Positions 49,836 to 59,693 are shown, numbered from the stretch's first letter. The stretch: 64,000 nucleotides of DNA from Acinetobacter nectaris CIP 110549 (GCF_000488215.1 NZ_KI530712.1:500881-564880); one strand, 5' to 3'. Numbers and translations: made by a program. Notes: generated from the letters alone by a model not told the origin.

Positions 49836-51371
49836 ATGTTGTTTCGCTTGGTCAGACAAATTTTACAAGCAACTGTATATGACGTTGCCATTGAATCTCC
49901 TCTCGAAGCAGCTCCACGAATTAGTCAAAAAATTAATAACAATATTCGTTTAAAGCGCGAAGACCTACAGCCTGTTTTCTCTTTTAAACTACGTGGTGCA
50001 TATAACCGTATTAGCCAACTTCCAGAAGAACAGCGAAAACGCGGTGTGATCTGTGCCTCAGCAGGAAACCATGCTCAAGGTGTGGCACTTTCAGGAGAAA
50101 AACTCGGCATTCGTGCAATTATTGTTATGCCAAGTACAACACCAGATATTAAAGTCCAAGCGGTAAAACGCTTAGGTGGAGAAGTTGTTCTACACGGCGA
50201 CTCTTTTGATGTTGCAAACAAATATGCAATGCAACGTGCAGAAGCAGAAGGGCTTGTTTTTGTTCCGCCTTATGATGATGAGTTAGTAATTGCAGGACAA
50301 GGGACAATTGCCAACGAAATTTTGCGCCAATGGCGTGAAGTCGACTATATTTTTGTTGCTGTTGGTGGAGGTGGACTTATTTCAGGAATTGCCGCTTATT
50401 TTGCTGAAATTGCACCACATGTAAAAATTATTCCAGTTGAATATGAAGAGTCAGCTTGTTTAAAAGCAGCTTTTGAAGCCAATGAACGCATCACTCTACC
50501 ACAAGTAGGTCTATTTGCAGATGGTACTGCGGTTGCTCGCATCGGAGAACTACCATTCGAAGTGCTACGCAAAACTAAAGCTGATGGCACACCTATTGTT
50601 GATAAAGAAGTTATTCTTGTTAATACAGATGAAATTTGTGCTGCTGTCAAAGATACCTATGATGAAACACGCAGCATTGTAGAACCTTCTGGTGCAATGG
50701 CACTTGCAGGCATTAAAAAATATGTAAAAACACATCAATTAGAAGGCAAGAATATTGTTTCTATTGTATGTGGTGCAAACATGAACTTTGACCGTTTACG
50801 CTATATTGCAGAACGTACAGAATTAGGTGAACGTCGCGAAGCAATTTATGCAGTCACAATACCTGAGCAAAAAGGTGCTTTTCTTAACTTTTGCCGTACG
50901 CTACAAGGTCGCAACATTACCGAATTTAACTACCGCGTAAATGACAACCATACTGCACAAGTATTTGCAGGTGTAAGCCTGAAAGATGGTGATACAGAGC
51001 GCCAAGAAATTCTAGAAACACTACAAGCCCATTATGATGTAGATGACCTTTCTAATGATGAAGTTGCAAAGCTACATATTCGCTACCTCATTGGTGGACA
51101 TGCACAACAAAATGAACGCTTGTTCCGTGTTGAATTTCCTGAGCGTCCAGGTGCACTACTTACTTTCCTAGAAAGACTCGGCCCAACCCATAACATTACG
51201 CTATTCCACTATCGTAATCATGGTGCAGCTGAAGGTCGCGTGCTTGTTGGTCTACAATCTGAAGAATCAAGCAATTGTACAAATGATGATTTAATACAAA
51301 AACTTCAAAGCACAAATTATCCTTACCAAGAAGTAACAGATAATTTGGGCTATAAACGTTTTTTAAAATAG
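49836..51371 (+). CDS. ilvA: Threonine ammonia-lyase, biosynthetic
   Basis: 511 residues, matching E. coli IlvA (514). The PLP lysine is K51 in FSFKLRGAYN, the glycine-rich cofactor loop is VGGGGLISGIAAYF near 176, and two ACT-like regulatory domains fill residues 325-511 (VTIPEQKGAFLNFCRTL, VEFPERPGALLTFLERL). It deaminates threonine to 2-oxobutanoate, the committed step to isoleucine, and is normally inhibited by isoleucine through those domains. A good ribosome-binding site, GGAAG, lies before the ATG. Confidence 0.96.
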   Translation: MLFRLVRQILQATVYDVAIESPLEAAPRISQKINNNIRLKREDLQPVFSFKLRGAYNRISQLPEEQRKRGVICASAGNHAQGVALSGEKLGIRAIIVMPSTTPDIKVQAVKRLGGEVVLHGDSFDVANKYAMQRAEAEGLVFVPPYDDELVIAGQGTIANEILRQWREVDYIFVAVGGGGLISGIAAYFAEIAPHVKIIPVEYEESACLKAAFEANERITLPQVGLFADGTAVARIGELPFEVLRKTKADGTPIVDKEVILVNTDEICAAVKDTYDETRSIVEPSGAMALAGIKKYVKTHQLEGKNIVSIVCGANMNFDRLRYIAERTELGERREAIYAVTIPEQKGAFLNFCRTLQGRNITEFNYRVNDNHTAQVFAGVSLKDGDTERQEILETLQAHYDVDDLSNDEVAKLHIRYLIGGHAQQNERLFRVEFPERPGALLTFLERLGPTHNITLFHYRNHGAAEGRVLVGLQSEESSNCTNDDLIQKLQSTNYPYQEVTDNLGYKRFLK

Positions 51372-51380
51372 TTTTAGACC

Positions 51381-51413
51381 TTTAAAAGTGAGTCTAGATG
51401 ACTCACTTTTAAA
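51381..51413. terminator. Bidirectional terminator between ilvA and pldA
   Basis: 14-bp perfect stem TTTAAAAGTGAGTC / GACTCACTTTTAAA with a five-base loop. The pldA stop codon lies in the right arm. Confidence 0.85.
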
Positions 51414-52572
51414 ACCAATCCATTAAAGAAACACCTAGTCCAACATAACTTGCATGATGGTTATAGTCAATTAAGCTCTCGCCATAGCCATTAAAGTATT
51501 GAAATTGACCTCTAAGCTTACCTTTAATAGGAAAACTCCAATCAAATTGCATTGCACCATGAGAGGCATCACCACCTTTAAGAGAATGGCGTAACATCAA
51601 TGAAAAGTTATTATCATTCAATTTATAAAATGCGGTGAGATCTGCACGACCAATATAGTTTTTAATATCAGGGTTATTATCATTTTTTGCCGACTCAGGT
51701 ATGCGATACCAAGGTCTAAAAATAACTGCAAAGTTATTACGCTCTAACCCAATATTTAACATTACCCTATTCCAACTTCTAGAATAAGGGTCTTCACGAC
51801 CATTTGACTGGTGGTTCAATGTCAGACCCAATAAGCGCCCATCCAAACCAAGCAACTTATAGTTTGTTCTAAAAATTAAACTTGCTTCAGGTTCATAATT
51901 CGTTTCACGGAATGGACTTGAGTTTCTTGCATTGTATGCTTGCCAACGAGAAGACTGGGTATACCCAACCCACAAGTCTCCATTATTGCCAAATATATTT
52001 TCGAGTGCTTTTGTTTTAAAAGAGAGTTGAAACTTTAATTCTGTTGAGTCAATATCTTGTTTTGGTACACGATTATCTGGATTTGGACTATATGGCATCA
52101 TGTTTTTGTTGCTTGTCCAAAATACAGGAAAGATATATACAGGTTTATATGCCCGCATATTCCATGTACCTAACTTACTATTTTCAGATAATTCCCAACG
52201 GCTATCTAATAGAGAATCCGTTGGGTTGATATTGCTATTTGTATCATTTGAATAAATAGCGCCTATCGACTGTTTCAACTTATCTGTAAATGAATCACTT
52301 TGTTTTTGATAGCTTGGTTTTATACTTTGCGATGAGGCTACAGTTGCAGTATTACTCTGCGTATTTGTATTCACCTGAACCTTAAAATAAGTATCATAGC
52401 ATGCTAAACGTGCGGCATCGTCTTCTATACTTACACAAGCTTGCCCCGTAGTTGGAGCAAAGCCTGCATTTGCCACATCTTGTGCATATGGCGTTGTAGT
52501 TAAAAACAATGAACCAACTGCGGTTAATGTTCCCAAATATAAACTGCGATGATTCTCATTTTTTAACGCCAT
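51409..52572 (-). CDS. pldA: Outer-membrane phospholipase A
   Basis: 387 residues. A signal peptide covers about 1-30 (cleavage near PYA). A periplasmic N-terminal stretch of about 100 residues, longer than in E. coli, has a low-complexity Asn/Ser/Gln part. The 12-stranded barrel follows. Catalytic histidine H254 and serine S256 are in TLNHQSNGR, and the barrel ends in GVSLMDWF with the C-terminal aromatic. It hydrolyses mislocalised outer-leaflet phospholipids and dimerises with calcium. It is convergent with ilvA. Confidence 0.93.
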   Translation of the reverse strand: MALKNENHRSLYLGTLTAVGSLFLTTTPYAQDVANAGFAPTTGQACVSIEDDAARLACYDTYFKVQVNTNTQSNTATVASSQSIKPSYQKQSDSFTDKLKQSIGAIYSNDTNSNINPTDSLLDSRWELSENSKLGTWNMRAYKPVYIFPVFWTSNKNMMPYSPNPDNRVPKQDIDSTELKFQLSFKTKALENIFGNNGDLWVGYTQSSRWQAYNARNSSPFRETNYEPEASLIFRTNYKLLGLDGRLLGLTLNHQSNGREDPYSRSWNRVMLNIGLERNNFAVIFRPWYRIPESAKNDNNPDIKNYIGRADLTAFYKLNDNNFSLMLRHSLKGGDASHGAMQFDWSFPIKGKLRGQFQYFNGYGESLIDYNHHASYVGLGVSLMDWF

Positions 52573-52592
52573 ATGTTTTTACCAACTTATTA

Positions 52593-55532
52593 TTAATTTA
52601 ATTGTTTAAGGTCGAAGCCAAGTGCTTGCAACTCATCACGCTTTGCAAATGGTGCAACTACACCTTTAACAGGCTGTGCGTTGATAAGATATTGCTGTGC
52701 TACTCGCTTTAAGTCATCAAAAGTAACTGACAAAATACGAGCACGCATTTCACTTCTAAACTCAGGTGTACGCTGATGCAGCATAGAATAACATGCTGTA
52801 ATCGCCTCTCCTGCTGGAGAGCCCGGTTTATCCATTGATGCAATAAGTCCTAAAATCGATTCTTCAAGTTGGTGAGCTTTATGTTCTTTCGTCATAAGCC
52901 AATTCAAGCTTTCTTGAAAGTCGGCAAATGTTTCAGACAATCTAGGGTCGCGATAACTAAAGAATTTAAACGCACATGAGTTACCGTCATACATCGCACC
53001 TCCACCATAAGCACCACCTTTTTCACGTAAAGCACTATGTAGGAAGCCATTTCTTAAATAACCTGCTAAGACCATCAGCGGTGCTGCGTCTTCATGTGAT
53101 GATGCTACCGCTTCATACGATGCAGCACAAAACTGTACATTCGTTTGCACTAACCATGCTTGATCACCTGCCACATCATCTCTTGCAATAACTGGTAATG
53201 CTAGATCTTTTGTTGTGTAATCCGTAGCTTTCCAAACAGTTGCAATTTGCGCTTTCAAATCTTCCGCTTGCTGCTCCTCACATACAAGAAGAACTTGTTT
53301 TGGTGCTTTAACCAATTGCTCATGAATAGCTTCAAATGCAGAGATAAGCGCTTGATATTCAGTTTCATCTGCTTCGACTTTTCGGATTAAGTCTCCAAGC
53401 CAATTCAAAGCACCTAAACCTGTGCTGAAATAATCACGTTTCGCAAGTGCACTCATATTACGCGCTGCGATTTGCATTGCATAGCTATGCCCTGAGCCTG
53501 TTACACGGGCATGCCAACGTGTTTTTCTTTGTTGCAATAACTCAATAATACGATCTTTTTCATCAAATCGTATTTTTTCAAAAGCTAACTTAAGTAATTC
53601 AATCGCATCTTTTTTATCTGCAAGTGCTTTTGTAGTTAACGTTAAAAATGCACTAATTTCATTTTTATCATTTAAACCACTTCGTAGTGAAGCACACATA
53701 CCCAAACCACCACTCACCGCAGTTTGTAACTGTTGTAGCTCTAAGTAATCATACTTTCCTGCTCCAACCTCACCCATTAAAACACTAAACAGGCTTAAAT
53801 AAGGAGAAGCCAAAATTTCCTTTGGAATTTCAATAATAATTTGATTGTAATATAGCCCATTGGTACCCGCATGGTATGTATGTAATGGCATATCCTTATC
53901 ATTATGAACAATTGCAGTCGTTACACCACTCACAATATGCAACTCTTCAGGAATATCTTCTAAACCAACCTTAGGCAATAAGCTTAAGTCATCTTCAGTT
54001 TCTTGACGTTGCTTTAAATCTATTGCGCGTTGCTTTAAATCTTCACGCTGTTCATTCGTCAATTCAGCATCAATTTTATCTAGTCGAGCTTGCTCAGCTG
54101 CCTGTTCAAGTTTCGTCTTTTCTGCATTTGGTACAAGTGTGAGTTGCACACGATGAGGATTATCTAGTAAATAAGTTTGAATAAGTGATGAAAGCCACAT
54201 AGGGTCTTTCAACTCTTCTTTAACCATTGCAATCGCACCATCAACATCCCAAACATCAATTGGGTCACTATGATGAATCGCACTTCCCATACCATTCATA
54301 ATAAGACTTAAGCCATACGGTGAACCATCTCCGCCCACTTCACGTTGATGCAACTCAATTTGATGCAAAATTGAATTCACAAGAGCTGTATCTACAGGTT
54401 TAGATGCAACCTCTGTTAAGATGTTCAAAACACCTTGCTTAAACTCAGTGGCATTTTCTTCATTTGACCCTTGCACACCACAAAAGAATGTCATTTCAAA
54501 ATTACTGTCATCTATACCCATAAATGGGCCAGCAGAATCTGCGTAACTACATGTTTCTAAATAGTGACGTAATGGCGATGCAGAGTTTTCGAGTAAAATC
54601 CCTTCAACTAAGCGCATTCCTAATCGAAGTTTAATATCGCTTGCCTGAGGCAATAACCATGAGATTACATGATAAGTTTTGTCTTTTAGATCTTCACTAT
54701 CTACAGCATAAGATTCAGTAACTTCAACGGGTGCAGTTAAACGCTTTTCAGGCTTAGAGAAAATGGTTTGACCTTTCTCAAACTTAGACAATGCTTGTGT
54801 TTCAAATTTTTCTTGTAGCTCAACCGCAGGAATATTACCAAACGTCATGAATATTGCATTACTTGGATGATAATGTGTCTTATAGAAATCGACTAATTGC
54901 TCGTATGTTAAGTCTGGAATATCTTTAGGATCACCGCCTGAGTTATAGTGATACGTTGTTTCTGGAAATAAATGATGTGCCAATTGGTGGTACAATTGAT
55001 CCGATGGCGAGCTCATTGCACCCTTCATTTCATTGAAAACCACACCTTTAAATACAGGTTTATCATTTTCAATTTCTACACGAATACCCTCTTGCGCAAA
55101 ATCAAGTGGATTCAAGTTTGCTGCAAAAGCTGCATCTAAATAAACTGAAAGTAAGTTATTAAAATCTTTTTTATTTTGTGTCGCAAATGGATATGCTGTC
55201 CAATCGGCTGCCGTGAAAGCATTCATGAATGTATTTAATGAGCGGCGAATCATTAAGAAGAAAGGGTCACGTACAGGAAATTTCTCTGACCCACATAATG
55301 CTGTATGTTCTAAAATATGTGCTGCACCCTTAGAGTCCATTGGTTGGGTACGAAAAGCAACTAGAAATACATTTTCATCATGATCACTTTCAAGGTGATA
55401 ATGTACAGCACCCGTCACACGATGACGATACTCAGCCACATTTACATCTAAAGCTTCAACATAGTGTTGACGTACCAACTGAAACGCAGGATGGTTGTTT
55501 TGGGAATTTGTTTCAGCGACATCTAACGTCAT
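52593..55532 (-). CDS. M16C zinc metalloprotease (PreP-like)
   Basis: 979 residues, the size of presequence protease PreP/Cym1. The inverted zinc motif HxxEH is HILEH at 72-76, and the distal glutamate lies in the EGIRVE region near 150. Two homologous M16 halves are joined by a helical hinge (roughly 460-520, rich in Glu, Gln and Arg). No signal peptide, so it is probably a cytosolic peptidase degrading short peptides. It is 20 bases upstream of pldA on the same strand, possibly one transcript. Confidence 0.9.
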   Translation of the reverse strand: MTLDVAETNSQNNHPAFQLVRQHYVEALDVNVAEYRHRVTGAVHYHLESDHDENVFLVAFRTQPMDSKGAAHILEHTALCGSEKFPVRDPFFLMIRRSLNTFMNAFTAADWTAYPFATQNKKDFNNLLSVYLDAAFAANLNPLDFAQEGIRVEIENDKPVFKGVVFNEMKGAMSSPSDQLYHQLAHHLFPETTYHYNSGGDPKDIPDLTYEQLVDFYKTHYHPSNAIFMTFGNIPAVELQEKFETQALSKFEKGQTIFSKPEKRLTAPVEVTESYAVDSEDLKDKTYHVISWLLPQASDIKLRLGMRLVEGILLENSASPLRHYLETCSYADSAGPFMGIDDSNFEMTFFCGVQGSNEENATEFKQGVLNILTEVASKPVDTALVNSILHQIELHQREVGGDGSPYGLSLIMNGMGSAIHHSDPIDVWDVDGAIAMVKEELKDPMWLSSLIQTYLLDNPHRVQLTLVPNAEKTKLEQAAEQARLDKIDAELTNEQREDLKQRAIDLKQRQETEDDLSLLPKVGLEDIPEELHIVSGVTTAIVHNDKDMPLHTYHAGTNGLYYNQIIIEIPKEILASPYLSLFSVLMGEVGAGKYDYLELQQLQTAVSGGLGMCASLRSGLNDKNEISAFLTLTTKALADKKDAIELLKLAFEKIRFDEKDRIIELLQQRKTRWHARVTGSGHSYAMQIAARNMSALAKRDYFSTGLGALNWLGDLIRKVEADETEYQALISAFEAIHEQLVKAPKQVLLVCEEQQAEDLKAQIATVWKATDYTTKDLALPVIARDDVAGDQAWLVQTNVQFCAASYEAVASSHEDAAPLMVLAGYLRNGFLHSALREKGGAYGGGAMYDGNSCAFKFFSYRDPRLSETFADFQESLNWLMTKEHKAHQLEESILGLIASMDKPGSPAGEAITACYSMLHQRTPEFRSEMRARILSVTFDDLKRVAQQYLINAQPVKGVVAPFAKRDELQALGFDLKQLN

Positions 55533-55760
55533 GTGATCTCCTAAAAAATAATCAGATATATTTAAGTTTTGGTATTATAACGAGATTCATTATTTTATTT
55601 CAGCATAAAACTGTAATTGCCTAAAAAGTATCAAACATTGTTTTTACACATATAAATATACTTAAAACAGTCCCAAACAACAAACGATATATAAAATAAT
55701 AAATTATTATAAAATACAGTAACTTATATTTAATAAAACCTTAAGATCTTGTAAACCAAA

Positions 55761-55767
55761 CTGTCAT
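55761..55767 (+). promoter_or_regulatory. PhoB-like half-site before the barrel-phosphatase operon
   Basis: CTGTCAT followed by A-rich bases, 51 bases upstream of the ATG at 55818, is identical to one repeat of the E. coli PhoB box (CTGTCATAWAWCTGTCAY). The second repeat expected 11 bases downstream is poor (AAATCGC). A single match is therefore only suggestive. Confidence 0.35.
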
Positions 55768-55817
55768 AAAAAAATCGCATTGTATGCACTACTTTCTAAA
55801 ACGATACAAAATTTAAC

Positions 55818-56513
55818 ATGAAGAATGTAGTTAAAATTTTTTCTCTTGGTTTGATTATACTTGCCCCAGCAGCCCATGCACTTAGTATTAGCTATGGTCA
55901 TGCTTACGAAGACGTTACAAAGAAAAATATAGATATATTAGGGCTTGAACATACTTTTAATAATAACATTACACTCGGTACAGAATGGAAAGCTGTTCCC
56001 GATGCAAAAGCCGATGGAAGCGCAGGCAATGCATTCTCTCATGAAAACTTTTATGAGAAAAAATTTAAAGTAAAATATAAATATGATTTCAACCCATACT
56101 ATGCGCTTGGGCCTGAACTAGAATATGTCAAAAAAACAGATGGCAACAAATATAAAATCAAAGCCATTAATGACTTTACACTTACTGAAACAGATAAAAT
56201 TTATATCAAACTAGTTAATGAAAAAGTTGACTATACAAATGGTAAAGCAACTAAAAAAATGATTTATGCCGAGTCTGGCTATAGTAAAAAAATAGATAAA
56301 ACAAAAATTACATATGAATATACTTACTACCATGGTGAAGATAGTAAATTATTTAACAATAAAAATATGGATTATCGCCATAAATTTAATGTCGAATATA
56401 AACTTTCATCTAAACTCAAACCGTATATTGAAATTCGCAATGAGTCTATCAATAGCAAGTCTGATAAAAGACAAACGATTTTTGAAACAGGTATAAGCTA
56501 TTCATTCTTCTAA
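55818..56513 (+). CDS. Small outer-membrane beta-barrel (KdgM/OmpL-like)
   Basis: 231 residues. A signal peptide covers about 1-21 (cleavage near AHA). The rest is built of alternating polar and aromatic residues, as in 10-12-stranded barrels, with many Lys/Tyr and a C-terminal ISYSFF. Length and pattern recall KdgM-type monogalacturonate/oligogalacturonate porins, though I could not verify family assignment. It is 15 bases before the phosphatase and the two are surely one operon. Function by inference: import of a phosphorylated or acidic substrate. Confidence 0.65.
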   Translation: MKNVVKIFSLGLIILAPAAHALSISYGHAYEDVTKKNIDILGLEHTFNNNITLGTEWKAVPDAKADGSAGNAFSHENFYEKKFKVKYKYDFNPYYALGPELEYVKKTDGNKYKIKAINDFTLTETDKIYIKLVNEKVDYTNGKATKKMIYAESGYSKKIDKTKITYEYTYYHGEDSKLFNNKNMDYRHKFNVEYKLSSKLKPYIEIRNESINSKSDKRQTIFETGISYSFF

Positions 56514-56528
56514 TACTAGGAAAACTAA

Positions 56529-57803
56529 ATGATAAAAAATAAACTCATCTGCGCCATTCTCACGAGTATAACTGCTCTTACAGGAACAACAGTTTATGCA
56601 GCGACAAATGACTATCAGCTAGAACAGGTTGTTACCCTCGTTCGCCATGGTATTCGCCCTCAAACCAACTTACAAGAACTCAATGATGCAACAGGAAAAG
56701 ATTGGCCTAAATGGTCTGTTCCTGATGGCTACTTAACTCAGCGTGGTTATGATGGCATACTCAACCAAAGTCAATACCAATTAAAAACATGGCAAGAAGC
56801 TGGACTTCCTATTTCTCTTAATCAAGAAAACTGCTCAAATCAGAACCAAGTATTTATTTGGGCAGCTCCAGACCAACGTACACGAAAAACAGCCGATGCC
56901 ATTGCTGAGTCAATATCACAAACGTGCCACCCAGAAGTTGGCGTGAGCGGCTATAAGCATGACCCTTTATTTGATGCATTAAAAATGGGTTCAGCAACAG
57001 ACCAATTCGATGAAATTAAAAAAGAGTTTAAAGCACGTATAGTAAGTCAAGATGACATACAGGCAAAATATGCGCAGTCAAATCAACACTTAAAAGCAAC
57101 GGTTTGTGCACCAAATGGTTGTGACTTTTTAGATAAGGATTGGAAACTTAAACTGAATAAAAATGGTCAACCCAAGTTGAATGGACCTGCTGATGAAGGC
57201 TCTAATATTGGGGAAACTATTCGGCTGCAATATAGTGAAAACTTCCCACTCTCTCAAGTTGCTTTTGGGCATGTAAAAAATGCCAATGATGTCAAAAAAC
57301 TTATGGTCTTACACGATGCCAAATATAAGTATTTAAATGAAATACCATTATTTGCACAGCGTGGTGGTTCTATTTTGTATCAACAAATTTTAGATGCCTT
57401 AGACAATAGCAAAGCAACTGAAGCACCATTGCATCGCCCTCTTGTAGTTTTTGTTGGGCATGACACCAATATTTCTGAAATTAAAACGCTTTTACAATTT
57501 AATTGGCAACTTCCACAATATTTAGCAAACGACATTCCACCAGGAGGAACGCTTAGTTTCGAAAAATATAAGGAAAAAAGTACAGGACAATATTTTGTTA
57601 AGATCGGATTCTCTGCACGTACTTTAGATCAATGGCGTCACTTAACACCACTATCTAAAGCACAGCCATTACATGAAGATGTACTTAAATACTCATACTG
57701 TAAAACAACCAGTGTTGGTGTACTTTGTCCACTTAACCAGTTTCTACAAAACGCACAAAAGCAAATTGTTCGCCTTAATATCGACCAACCACTTTATAAA
57801 TAA
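56529..57803 (+). CDS. Periplasmic histidine acid phosphatase (AppA/Agp type)
   Basis: 424 residues. Signal peptide about 1-25 (cleavage near VYA). The nucleophile is H40 in LVRHGIRPQ, and the proton donor region is H311-D312 in VGHDTN. Branch-2 histidine phosphatases act on phytate, glucose 1-phosphate or other phosphoesters. The usual RHGxRxP motif has Q instead of P at the last position. Cysteines (NCSNQ, SQTC, NGCDF, SYCKT, VLCP) suggest disulfides in the periplasm. It is co-transcribed with the barrel protein. Confidence 0.88.
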   Translation: MIKNKLICAILTSITALTGTTVYAATNDYQLEQVVTLVRHGIRPQTNLQELNDATGKDWPKWSVPDGYLTQRGYDGILNQSQYQLKTWQEAGLPISLNQENCSNQNQVFIWAAPDQRTRKTADAIAESISQTCHPEVGVSGYKHDPLFDALKMGSATDQFDEIKKEFKARIVSQDDIQAKYAQSNQHLKATVCAPNGCDFLDKDWKLKLNKNGQPKLNGPADEGSNIGETIRLQYSENFPLSQVAFGHVKNANDVKKLMVLHDAKYKYLNEIPLFAQRGGSILYQQILDALDNSKATEAPLHRPLVVFVGHDTNISEIKTLLQFNWQLPQYLANDIPPGGTLSFEKYKEKSTGQYFVKIGFSARTLDQWRHLTPLSKAQPLHEDVLKYSYCKTTSVGVLCPLNQFLQNAQKQIVRLNIDQPLYK

Positions 57804-57807
57804 TGAT

Positions 57808-57836
57808 AAAAAAGCGCCTACTTCAGGCGCTTTTTT
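57808..57836 (+). terminator. Terminator of the barrel-phosphatase operon
   Basis: 12-bp perfect stem AAAAAAGCGCCT / AGGCGCTTTTTT with a five-base loop, five bases after the stop codon. Confidence 0.92.
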
Positions 57837-57912
57837 ATTTTATACATAACAAAAATTGCATGAACTGCATAAATCTATACAATTCACTTATCGTAAATAA
57901 GGTGAAAGAACC

Positions 57913-58578
57913 ATGCAACAAATGTGGACAGACTTAGACAGCTATATTGACTCACATTTAATTCCTGAAGATGAACGACTAGATAAAGTAATGCATAATA
58001 CAGTTGAACATGGTCTTTCGAACCATCTCGCTGTAGCACCCAATCAGGGGATGTTATTACAAATGCTCATTCAAATGAATAAATGTAAGCGTGTCTTAGA
58101 AATTGGAACATTTGCTGCGTATAGTACCATTTGGCTTGCACGTGCACTCCCTAAGGATGGCTACCTTCTCACAATAGAAGGCAGAGAAAGTCATGCTCAA
58201 GTCGCTCAACAGAATATTGCTGAAGCCAATATGAATACACATATTGATTTAAAAGTTGGCTTTGCAGCAGATGTTTTAAAATCATTACCCTCGGATACCC
58301 CTGCATTCGACTTTATTTTCATTGATGCAGATAAAGGGAGTTATCCTGAGTATTTAGAGTTGAGTTTGAATCATGCGCACTCAGGAACAATTATTGTTTT
58401 AGACAATGTTATTCGTGCAGGTGATATTATTAACCCTGATAATCAAAAACCAAGTATTGTAGGTATTAGACAAACTTTTGAGGCGTTAAAAGCACATCCA
58501 AAATTACTTTCATGCACAGCGCTACAGACTGTAGGAAGCAAAGGACATGATGGTTTTGCGATAGCTATTGTTAAGTAA
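57913..58578 (+). CDS. SAM-dependent O-methyltransferase (CCoAOMT-like)
   Basis: 221 residues. The SAM-binding loop is VLEIGTFAAYSTIWLARAL near 61. The metal and catalytic region is DFIFIDADKGSYPEYLE near 135 and VLDNVIRAGDI near 159, all typical of class I catechol or caffeoyl-CoA-type methyltransferases. Its cosubstrate comes from metK. The GTG- or ATG-type start is clear (ATG after GGTGAAAG). Physiological substrate unknown. Confidence 0.9.
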   Translation: MQQMWTDLDSYIDSHLIPEDERLDKVMHNTVEHGLSNHLAVAPNQGMLLQMLIQMNKCKRVLEIGTFAAYSTIWLARALPKDGYLLTIEGRESHAQVAQQNIAEANMNTHIDLKVGFAADVLKSLPSDTPAFDFIFIDADKGSYPEYLELSLNHAHSGTIIVLDNVIRAGDIINPDNQKPSIVGIRQTFEALKAHPKLLSCTALQTVGSKGHDGFAIAIVK

Positions 58579-58649
58579 ACAAAAAACCACCAGTTAATTT
58601 TTATGCTTTCATTTCAAACACTTAGATATATTTAAAACACATATCCATA

Positions 58650-58688
58650 AAGTTATCCACAGTTTATGCGGATAACTTGGGATAACTT
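58650..58688. repeat. DnaA-box-containing hairpin with a repeated 9-mer
   Basis: AAGTTATCC (58650-58658) pairs with GGATAACTT at 58670-58678, and the same GGATAACTT occurs again at 58680-58688. The first arm contains TTATCCACA (58653-58661), a perfect DnaA box. It sits just past the stop of the convergent Usp gene, so it may also serve as a terminator. No origin features surround it. Confidence 0.6.
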
Positions 58689-58691
58689 TCT

Positions 58692-59534
58692 TTATTTTGC
58701 CACAATAATTGGGACATGAATCTTACGGTAGACGGTTGTAGTAATGCTACCTAAGAAAAATTGTGAGATACGGTTTGTACTAAAAGCGCCTAGAAGTACA
58801 AATTGAATACCATGTTCCTGTTGGTAGTCAATGATACCCTGTGCCACATCGCCTTCTCGTGTTGCAACAACAACATCAAAGCCTTTTTCTTTTAAATAAG
58901 CCTCAGGTTTTTTTAACACTTCGGCATCAGTACCCACATGTAGTAAATGGCATTGCAACTGCTGAAACAATTCATTTTCAGCAACACTTTCCAACATTTG
59001 TGCACATAATGGTGAATCTTCATATGCAAAAATGAAACGTGTTGGTGGCTTAAAATGATCACTTACTGTCATTACTGTGCAGTTTGCACCGCGTACAAAG
59101 TTTTCTACATTACTTCCCAAAACTTTATTTTTTTCAGCAGCGCTTTCACCCACTTTACCAATTAAAACAATGTCATCTTCTCTCAAGACACCTAGACTTT
59201 GCTCTAAAAAGTCACCTTTTTCCTGAATAACAGATGCATCAATACCATGCTTTTCTTTAATGGTCGTAATAAGGTGCTTAAGTAAGTTATTGCTATAATC
59301 TACAGCCAAAGTGCTTTGCTTTTCTTCTAGCTCTGCAAGCTCTTTTAAAAGCATTGCATTACTTTCAAAACCTATGACCCCACTAATTTCCCCTAAATGA
59401 TAACTTGCAGGGTAATAGTCCAAAACTTGTAATAGTACTAATTCACGTTGCGTTCTTTTTGCAATCCATGAAGCTGCTTCAGCAATTGCATTAATACAAG
59501 GAGATGAATCAACACAAGCAATTACTCGTTTCAT
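58692..59534 (-). CDS. Universal stress protein with two Usp domains
   Basis: 280 residues made of two tandem UspA domains: residues 1-140 start MKRVIACVDSSPCINAIAEA, and 150-280 start RFIFAYEDSPLCAQML and end TVYRKIHVPIIVAK. The second carries LLGAFSTNRISQFFLGSIT, the G-x9-G-S/T loop of ATP-binding Usp proteins. The first shows LIGKVGESAAEKNKVLGSNVE. Such tandem forms often bind ATP and act in stress survival. Monocistronic. Confidence 0.92.
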   Translation of the reverse strand: MKRVIACVDSSPCINAIAEAASWIAKRTQRELVLLQVLDYYPASYHLGEISGVIGFESNAMLLKELAELEEKQSTLAVDYSNNLLKHLITTIKEKHGIDASVIQEKGDFLEQSLGVLREDDIVLIGKVGESAAEKNKVLGSNVENFVRGANCTVMTVSDHFKPPTRFIFAYEDSPLCAQMLESVAENELFQQLQCHLLHVGTDAEVLKKPEAYLKEKGFDVVVATREGDVAQGIIDYQQEHGIQFVLLGAFSTNRISQFFLGSITTTVYRKIHVPIIVAK

Positions 59535-59650
59535 TTGTTGCCTCTCTTTGAGTGAGTTACTCTGATTCTATTCGTTATAGTTTTTTAAATTAACATAAGT
59601 ACGCAACTCTGCAAGTATTTTTATTTTGCTTTATTGCAACAAAAGTTATA

Positions 59651-59687
59651 AAAAAGCGCACAATTTAATCAAAATTATGCGCTTTTT
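59651..59687 (-). terminator. Terminator of pgaB
   Basis: Stem AAAAAGCGCA / TGCGCTTTTT, extendable inward by imperfect A-T pairs, on the minus-strand side of the pgaB stop at 59694. The A run provides the T tail. Confidence 0.8.
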
Positions 59688-59693
59688 CTACTA

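Noticed and set aside
58653..58661. Replication origin suggested by the DnaA box
   Set aside because: Only one perfect box, no AT-rich unwinding element or box cluster, and dnaA, dnaN and gyrB are absent.
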